From: JBFWYO01 sp050186335
Lineage (GTDB): Bacteria > Pseudomonadota > Alphaproteobacteria > Bin65
Direction of reading: 5' to 3'
NCBI GenBank assembly: GCA_050186335.1
Contig: JBFWYO010000114.1
Location: 1 to 11,308 of the forward strand
DNA length: 11,308 nt
Shown here piece after piece: positions 6,618 through 11,308 of this stretch. The notes beneath the pieces were generated by a model. It searched no databases and was not told the DNA's origin. It saw nothing but the letters and a program-made list of their open reading frames with translations. Position numbers and translations under genes: made by a program. Within the stretch, counting starts at the first letter, position 1. Each line of letters begins with the position of its first letter.

Positions 6618-9257
6618 TTAGTGCACCACGCGCTGTTCCGCTTCCTGCGGCGGCGCCTGCCAAGTGGCTTCGCTGTCGAAGGCGACGCCGTTGACGGCGA
6701 GCTTGCCGTCCTTGACCGTCACCCTCGCCACGTCGCCGTCGCGCAGTTTGCCTTCCAGGATCAGGCCGGCCAGCGGGTCCTGGAGGTTCTTCTGGATCAC
6801 GCGTTTGAGCGGTCGCGCACCGTAGGCCGGGTCATAGCCGGTGTTGCCCAGCCATTCGATCGCCTTCTTGTCGACCTTGAGCTCGATCTTGCGCGCATCC
6901 AGCAAGTGCCGCAGGTGGCGCAGCTGAATTTCGACGATCCCGCCCATATGCGAACGCGACAGGCGGTTGAACAGGATGATTTCGTCGAGACGATTGAGGA
7001 ATTCCGGCCGGAAATGACGCCGGACCACGTCCATCACGGCGCCCTTCACTTTCGACGACGCCTCACCGGCGTCGAGATTGACCAGAATCTCGCTGCCCAG
7101 ATTCGACGTCATGATGATCAGCGTGTTGCGGAAATCGACCGTGCGGCCCTGGCCGTCGGTCAGCCGCCCGTCGTCGAGCACCTGCAACAGCACGTTGAAC
7201 ACTTCCGGATGCGCCTTTTCGACTTCGTCGAACAGGATCACCTGGTACGGACGCCGGCGCACCGCTTCTGTCAGCGAGCCGCCTTCGTCGTAGCCGACAT
7301 AGCCGGGTGGGGCGCCGATCAGGCGCGAAACCGCGTGTTTCTCCATGTATTCCGACATGTCGATGCGCACCATCGCGTGCTCGTCGTCGAACAGGAAATG
7401 CGCCAGCGCCTTGGTCAACTCGGTCTTGCCGACGCCGGTCGGGCCCAGGAACAGGAACGAACCGATCGGCCGATTCGGATCCTGCAATCCGGCGCGCGCG
7501 CGGCGCACCGCGTTCGAAACCGCGTGCACGGCTTCATCCTGGCCGACCACACGCAGGGCCAGCTTGGCTTCCATCTGCAGCAGCTTGTCGCGCTCGCCTT
7601 CGAGCATCTTGTCGACCGGAATCCCGGTCCAGCGCGACACCACCGCGGCGATGTTCTGCGGCGTCACTTCCTCCTGCAGCATGCGGCTCTTGCCGTCGCT
7701 GCCTTCGGCCGCCTTCAGTTTGGTTTCAAGTTCGGGAATGCGGCCATATTTCAGTTCGGACGCCTTGGCGAAATCGGCGCGACGCTCGGCGGACTCTAAC
7801 TCGTGCCGCGCCTGATCGAGCTGCTCCTTGATCGTTCGCGCGCCGGCCAGCTTGTCCTTCTCGGATTTCCAGACCGACGTCATGTCGGCGGATTTCTTCT
7901 CCAGGTCGGCCAGTTCGGTCGAGAGGGATTTCAGGCGATCCTTGGAGGCCTCGTCTTTTTCCTTGTTGAGCGCTTCCTGCTCGATCTTGAGCTGCAGGAT
8001 GCGCCGGTCGAGCTCGTCGATCGCCTCGGGCTTGGAATCGACTTCCATGCGCAGGCGGCTGGACGCCTCGTCGACCAGGTCGATCGCCTTGTCCGGCAGA
8101 AACCGGTCGGTGATGTAGCGGTTGGACAGGGTCGCCGCAGCCACCAACGCCGAGTCGGTGACGCGCACGCCGTGGTGCATCTCGTATTTTTCCTTCAGGC
8201 CGCGCAGGATCGAAACCGTATCCTCCACGGTCGGCTCGCTGATGAACACCGATTGGAAGCGCCGCGCGAGCGCCGCGTCCTTCTCGATGTACTTGCGGTA
8301 TTCGTTCAGCGTCGTGGCGCCGATGCAGTGCAACTCGCCGCGCGCCAACGCCGGCTTGAGCATGTTCGACGCATCCATCGCGCCGTCGGTCTTGCCCGCG
8401 CCGACCAGCGTATGCAACTCGTCGATGAACAGGATGATCTCGCCGGCCGCAGAGGCGATCTCCGACAGCACGGCCTTAAGCCGCTCCTCGAACTCGCCAC
8501 GATACTTGGAACCGGCGATCATGGCGCCCAGATCGAGCGCCATGATCTTCTTGTTCTTGAGGCTTTCCGGCACGTCGCCGGCGACGATGCGGCGCGCGAG
8601 GCCTTCGGCGATCGCGGTCTTGCCCACGCCCGGTTCGCCGATCAGCACCGGATTGTTCTTGGTGCGGCGGGATAACACTTGAATGGCGCGCCGGATTTCC
8701 TCGTCGCGGCCGATGACCGGGTCGAGTTTGCCGTCGCGCGCGGCTTGGGTGAGGTCGCGCGCGTACTTCTTCAGCGCGTCGTAGCTCGATTCGGCCGACG
8801 CCGAATCGGCCTTGCGGCCCTTGCGGAGATCGTTGATGGCGGAATTCAGAACCTGCGGCGTGATGCCGGCCTTCGCCAGCACGTCCGACACCGCGGTGCC
8901 CTTGGCCAATGCCAGCGAAAGCAACAGCCGTTCCGCGGTTACGTAGCTGTCGCCCGATTTTTCGGCCACCTGCTGCGCCTGGTCGAGCACGCGCGCCAAT
9001 TCGGCCGACATGTAAACCTGGCCGCCGCCGCCTTGCACCTGCGGGATCTTGGCCAGCGCCGCTTCGACCTGCTGCAACGCCAGCTTAGGCTGCCCACCGG
9101 CCGCTGAAATCAGGTTCGACGCCAGCCCTTCCGGGTCGTCCAGCAGCACCTTGAGCAGATGCTCGGGTGCGAGCTGTTGATGGTTCGAGCGCAGCGCCAA
9201 GCTTTGCGCAGCCTGCAGGAACCCGCGCGACCGTTCGGTGAATTTCTCCAAGTCCAT
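6618..9257 (-). CDS. clpB: ClpB ATP-dependent disaggregase
   Basis: This 879-residue Hsp100/ClpB chaperone works as a cytoplasmic hexamer that, with DnaK/DnaJ/GrpE, pulls proteins out of aggregates after heat stress. The order is typical: two N-terminal Clp repeats (about 1-150); AAA1 with Walker A GEPGVGKT (207-214), Walker B IILFIDE (274-280) and ALARRFQ Arg fingers; a coiled-coil middle domain (about 405-525) that marks ClpB rather than ClpA or ClpC; and AAA2 with GPTGVGKT (605-612), pore loop GYVGYDEGG (652-660), VILFDE (673-678), TSNLGS sensor 1, FLNRLDE Arg finger and GARPLKR sensor 2 (813-819). No key residue is missing. There is no IGF-type ClpP-binding loop that I can see, as expected. 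The ATG at 9257 gives the usual MDLEKFTERSRGF start and has GGTAGG upstream. A sigma32-like promoter lies about 75-105 bp upstream. Confidence 0.98.
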   Translation of the reverse strand: MDLEKFTERSRGFLQAAQSLALRSNHQQLAPEHLLKVLLDDPEGLASNLISAAGGQPKLALQQVEAALAKIPQVQGGGGQVYMSAELARVLDQAQQVAEKSGDSYVTAERLLLSLALAKGTAVSDVLAKAGITPQVLNSAINDLRKGRKADSASAESSYDALKKYARDLTQAARDGKLDPVIGRDEEIRRAIQVLSRRTKNNPVLIGEPGVGKTAIAEGLARRIVAGDVPESLKNKKIMALDLGAMIAGSKYRGEFEERLKAVLSEIASAAGEIILFIDELHTLVGAGKTDGAMDASNMLKPALARGELHCIGATTLNEYRKYIEKDAALARRFQSVFISEPTVEDTVSILRGLKEKYEMHHGVRVTDSALVAAATLSNRYITDRFLPDKAIDLVDEASSRLRMEVDSKPEAIDELDRRILQLKIEQEALNKEKDEASKDRLKSLSTELADLEKKSADMTSVWKSEKDKLAGARTIKEQLDQARHELESAERRADFAKASELKYGRIPELETKLKAAEGSDGKSRMLQEEVTPQNIAAVVSRWTGIPVDKMLEGERDKLLQMEAKLALRVVGQDEAVHAVSNAVRRARAGLQDPNRPIGSFLFLGPTGVGKTELTKALAHFLFDDEHAMVRIDMSEYMEKHAVSRLIGAPPGYVGYDEGGSLTEAVRRRPYQVILFDEVEKAHPEVFNVLLQVLDDGRLTDGQGRTVDFRNTLIIMTSNLGSEILVNLDAGEASSKVKGAVMDVVRRHFRPEFLNRLDEIILFNRLSRSHMGGIVEIQLRHLRHLLDARKIELKVDKKAIEWLGNTGYDPAYGARPLKRVIQKNLQDPLAGLILEGKLRDGDVARVTVKDGKLAVNGVAFDSEATWQAPPQEAEQRVVH

Positions 9258-9332
9258 GAAACCTACCCCTTTTCAGTGTCCCCCGAATGGGCGGACAGGA
9301 TGGCGGACCCGCTGAAGCGGCATCCGCAATTT

Positions 9333-9361
9333 ATATGGAAACGCCCGGCACCGGTTGCAAG
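9333..9361 (-). promoter_or_regulatory. Candidate heat-shock (sigma32-like) promoter for clpB
   Basis: On the minus strand, CTTGCAA (9361-9355) is followed after 14 bases by TTCCATAT (9340-9333). The E. coli RpoH consensus is CTTGAAA, 11-16 bases, CCCCATNT, so six of seven -35 bases and the CCAT-T core of the -10 agree. Read as a sigma70 site (TTGCAA, TATAAA), the spacing would be 19 bases, which is less good. It would give a leader of about 70 bases. RpoH control of clpB is well established in proteobacteria. Confidence 0.55.
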
Positions 9362-9362
9362 C

Positions 9363-9376
9363 CTCGGAAATCCGAG
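9363..9376. promoter_or_regulatory. 14-bp palindrome upstream of the clpB -35
   Basis: CTCGGA and TCCGAG flank a central AA, a perfect dyad that begins one base beyond the candidate -35 element of clpB. It could be an operator or activator site, or a chance palindrome in GC-rich DNA. It does not match the CIRCE inverted repeat (TTAGCACTC-N9-GAGTGCTAA). Confidence 0.3.
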
Positions 9377-9625
9377 AAAATGGGCGGTATATGGTCGATC
9401 TGGCCGGCCCGCGAGCGCATGCGTCGAGGGGTTCGGCAGGGGCTTTTGAGCGGCCATGACACCGCCACGCCTCACCCTTGCAACCTGCGCTTGCCCGGAT
9501 CGGTTAAGATGCTCGTTGCGCCCGGGCGCGGCATCCAGCCTCGACCTCGGGCCTCGAAGCCCGTCGATCGGCGATGCGGGCGGCAACCGAACGGCCCGTG
9601 CGCGGCATAGGGAGTTGGACACACG

Positions 9626-10381
9626 ATGACGGGCAAGATCACCGGTATCTACCGCTATCCGGTCAAAAGCATGAGCGCGGAAGCCTTGCCGCGCGTGCAC
9701 TTGTCGCCCGGCAAGCGCCTGCCGCACGACCGCGCGTTCGCGCTGGCGCACGCGGCATCGCGCTTCGATCCGATGGCGCCCGCATGGCAGCCGAAGAACG
9801 ATTTCCTGAACCTGGTGCGTCACGAACGCCTGGCCAAGCTCGGCTGCAAGTACGACGACATCACCGGAATGCTTGCGTTGCTGCGCGACGGCAAACAGGT
9901 CGTCAAGGGCAACCCGGCGGACCAGATGGGGCGGACTTTGTTGGAGCAATTTCTGGCGGCGTTCCTGAAGGAGGAATCGCGCGGCCGCGTGCGCGTGGCG
10001 TTGGGGCCTGGCGTCGCGTTTACCGACGCGTCCGCGCCGTACGTCTCGGTCATAAATCTCGCCAGCGTGCGCGATCTCGAACGCGTGGTCCGCGCGCCAG
10101 TCGACCCGCTGCGCTTTCGCGCGAACATCTATTTCGAAGGCGACAAGGCGTGGGAGGAGATGGCGTGGGTGGGCCGCGAGATTTCGCTGGGTGTGGCGCG
10201 CGCCCGCGTGGTCGAGCCGATCGGGCGGTGCGCCGCGACCAACGTCAACCCGGCAACCGCCGAGCGCGATCTGAATCTGCCGCGCGCGCTGGAAACCGGC
10301 TTCGGCCATTGCAATATGGGCGTGTTCGCGGAGATTGTTTCCGGCGGCGAGATTGCGGTCGGCGACGCGGTGGCGGGATAA
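9626..10381 (+). CDS. MOSC-domain protein (mARC/YcbX-like)
   Basis: The 251-residue protein opens with the MOSC N-terminal barrel motif YPVKSM (11-16), found in mARC and YcbX-type proteins. The C-terminal MOSC domain carries RANIYFEG, VGREISLG and RCAATNVNP, where Cys202 is the conserved cysteine expected to coordinate the molybdenum of the cofactor. Related enzymes reduce N-hydroxylated compounds or take part in sulfur/molybdenum chemistry. It is shorter than YcbX (about 370) because it lacks a C-terminal 2Fe-2S ferredoxin domain, so an electron donor would have to be separate. It has no signal peptide and is probably cytoplasmic. The start ATG 9626 has AGGGAG upstream. It stands alone, divergent from clpB, and ends at a strong intrinsic terminator. 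The substrate cannot be told from sequence. Confidence 0.85.
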   Translation: MTGKITGIYRYPVKSMSAEALPRVHLSPGKRLPHDRAFALAHAASRFDPMAPAWQPKNDFLNLVRHERLAKLGCKYDDITGMLALLRDGKQVVKGNPADQMGRTLLEQFLAAFLKEESRGRVRVALGPGVAFTDASAPYVSVINLASVRDLERVVRAPVDPLRFRANIYFEGDKAWEEMAWVGREISLGVARARVVEPIGRCAATNVNPATAERDLNLPRALETGFGHCNMGVFAEIVSGGEIAVGDAVAG

Positions 10382-10415
10382 ACCCATCGAACACGTCGCT
10401 CGCCTTGCGGTCACG

Positions 10416-10446
10416 AAAAAAGCGGAGCCATGGGCTCCGCTTTTTC
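10416..10446. terminator. Bidirectional intrinsic terminator
   Basis: A perfect stem AGCGGAGCC (10421-10429) and GGCTCCGCT (10433-10441) has a 3-base ATG loop. It is preceded by an A-run (10416-10421) and followed by a T-run (10441-10445). Both strands read a GC stem followed by Ts, so it can end the MOSC transcript on the plus strand and the DUF4167 transcript on the minus strand. It lies 34 bp after the MOSC stop. Confidence 0.92.
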
Positions 10447-10458
10447 AACCGCGAATTC

Positions 10459-10481
10459 GTCCGGCGCTCGATCGGCCGGAC
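10459..10481 (-). other. Hairpin just downstream of the DUF4167 stop
   Basis: GTCCGGC (10459-10465) and GCCGGAC (10475-10481) form a 7-bp stem with a 9-base loop, flanked further out by CGAATTCG and CGAATTC. It sits between the DUF4167 stop and the strong terminator and has no T-tract of its own. It may stabilise the mRNA end. Confidence 0.4.
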
Positions 10482-10498
10482 GGCGGCCGAATTCTCGC

Positions 10499-11305
10499 CT
10501 AGTCGCGCGGTTCGCCGCGCTGCGGCGTGGTGTCGGCCGGGCCGCGACTGCGATCGTCGCCGGCGGCCTGGTCGTTGTTGCGCGGTCCGCGATTGCCGTG
10601 TGGGCCACGGCGGCGGAAATGCGGGTTGCGACCGTTGCTCTGGTTCGGCGCGTTGGGATCGGGCTGCAACGCGGGTTGCTGCGCCGGTGCCGGTTCGCCG
10701 CGCGGCTGTTCGACGCGGACCGGCTCGGCCCTGACCGGAACCGGTTGCTGCGGCGTCGGGTAATGATCGACCGACGGCTGCGGCGCGCTCGGATCGAACG
10801 GCTGCTGCTGGTAGCGGTCCTGGAATGCCTGCGGCCGCTGCTGGCTGTAGCCCTGCGGCTGCTCGCCCTGGAACCCAGGCTCGTTCTGCGTATAGTTCGA
10901 TTGCTGCGGCTGGTTCTGGTTGTTGAAGTTTTGCTGCGGCCGTCCCTCGGTGTTTTCGGCTTCCGGCTGATCGCCGAACGCTTCGGGCTGATAACCGCGC
11001 TCGGAGCGCTGCTCGACGTTCTGCCCGTCGGCCGATAGCAGGCGGAAATAATGGTCCGCATGCTGAAAGAAATTCTCTGCCGCAACCCGGTCGCCCGACG
11101 CGAAGGCGTCGCGCGCCAGCGCCATGTACTTGTCGTACAGCTGCGGCGCCGTGCCGCGCAGGCGCATGCTCCCGGCGTTGCTGTCGAACGACTGGTTACG
11201 GTTCGGCCGCTGATGCCGGTTGTGGTGTTGGTTGTGGCTTTGGCCGCCGTGATGCGGGTTGTTGTTGCGGCCGCGACGATGTCTCGGATTCATCGGCTTG
11301 TTCAC
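10499..11305 (-). CDS. DUF4167-domain protein
   Basis: The 268-residue protein begins with a basic, Asn/His/Arg-rich head (HRRGRNNN). The DUF4167 core lies at about 39-92 (SFDSN, RLRGTAPQLYDKYMALAR, SGDRVAAENFFQHADHYFRLL), predicted helical. A long Gln/Pro/Asn-rich, probably disordered stretch follows (about 100-235), then a basic tail (FRRRGPHGNRGPRNN). The family is alphaproteobacterial and has no settled function; the basic ends suggest nucleic-acid binding, an inference. The start is uncertain: GTG at 11305 or ATG at 11293 are both possible, and the frame is still open to the window edge. A TGA at 11304-11302 in another frame overlaps the GTG in a GTGA arrangement, so an upstream gene may be coupled. 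From memory, relatives lie next to prmC and prfA; those would be beyond the right edge. Confidence 0.85.
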   Translation of the reverse strand: MNKPMNPRHRRGRNNNPHHGGQSHNQHHNRHQRPNRNQSFDSNAGSMRLRGTAPQLYDKYMALARDAFASGDRVAAENFFQHADHYFRLLSADGQNVEQRSERGYQPEAFGDQPEAENTEGRPQQNFNNQNQPQQSNYTQNEPGFQGEQPQGYSQQRPQAFQDRYQQQPFDPSAPQPSVDHYPTPQQPVPVRAEPVRVEQPRGEPAPAQQPALQPDPNAPNQSNGRNPHFRRRGPHGNRGPRNNDQAAGDDRSRGPADTTPQRGEPRD

Positions 11306-11308
11306 CAG

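Larger units (their letters stand above)
9258..9625. other. Divergent gap between clpB and the MOSC gene
   Basis: This 368-bp stretch has no credible gene. It holds the clpB 5' leader and candidate heat-shock promoter on the minus strand, a 14-bp palindrome at 9363-9376, and an AGGGAG Shine-Dalgarno (9609-9614) 11 bases before the MOSC start. I saw no good plus-strand promoter: TTGCAA at 9478 and TAAGAT at 9505 are 21 bases apart, too far for a sigma70 site. The part from about 9380 to 9600 is otherwise unexplained. Confidence 0.6.

Noticed and set aside
5119..6621. 500-residue plus-strand open frame across hydratase, transporter and repeat gap
   Set aside because: It is an alternative frame of two recognisable genes and continues through intergenic repeats; it has no domain.
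7803..8675. Plus-strand open frame opposite clpB
   Set aside because: It is the complement of strongly conserved ClpB sequence, and its composition is typical of a shadow frame.
9478..9510. Sigma70 promoter for the MOSC gene (TTGCAA and TAAGAT)
   Set aside because: The 21-base spacing is too long and no better pair was found.
9263..10414. Minus-strand open frame opposite the MOSC gene and clpB leader
   Set aside because: It is antisense to the recognisable MOSC protein, with an Arg/His-rich product and no motif.
10430..11038. Plus-strand Leu/Arg-rich open frame opposite DUF4167
   Set aside because: The minus strand has a recognisable family core; the plus frame begins inside the terminator and looks like a complement artefact.

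Overview
The window looks like ordinary chromosome from a GC-rich alphaproteobacterium. The best lineage marker is a DUF4167 protein at the right end, a family I know almost only from Alphaproteobacteria. An EF-G-like GTPase paralogue and REP-like palindromic intergenic repeats fit the same group. I cannot place it to order or genus. No RNA gene, CRISPR array, insertion sequence or prophage gene was recognised.

Layout. (1) 1-2121: a possible tail of an upstream gene, then a 679-residue EF-G-like translational GTPase behind a perfect AGGAGG Shine-Dalgarno. (2) 2122-2254: a short gap with two palindromic repeats. (3) 2255-4573, minus strand: two tandem paralogous genes for exported leucine-rich-repeat proteins of unknown function; one has one more 24-residue repeat than the other. 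(4) 4664-6328, plus strand, divergent from the LRR pair: a 2-keto-4-pentenoate hydratase/FAH-family enzyme and, 15 bp later, a DMT (EamA) transporter, probably one operon. (5) 6329-6617: a gene-free gap between convergent genes, largely filled by inverted and REP-like repeats. (6) 6618-9257, minus strand: clpB, with a plausible heat-shock (sigma32-like) promoter upstream. (7) 9626-10381, plus strand: a MOSC-domain (mARC-like) protein, divergent from clpB. (8) A strong bidirectional terminator at 10416-10446, shared with the convergent gene (9) at 10499-11305, minus strand, encoding the DUF4167 protein, whose true start may lie at or near the window edge.

How the genes work together: the FAH-type hydratase and transporter may handle a related small organic acid, though only adjacency supports this. 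ClpB and DUF4167 share strand and lie close, a grouping I recall from other alphaproteobacteria near prfA/prmC; here the MOSC gene sits between them. I see no obvious new defence or mobile system. The least explained items are the LRR pair, the EF-G-like protein that has lost the catalytic histidine of canonical EF-G, and the repeat cluster between the DMT gene and clpB.
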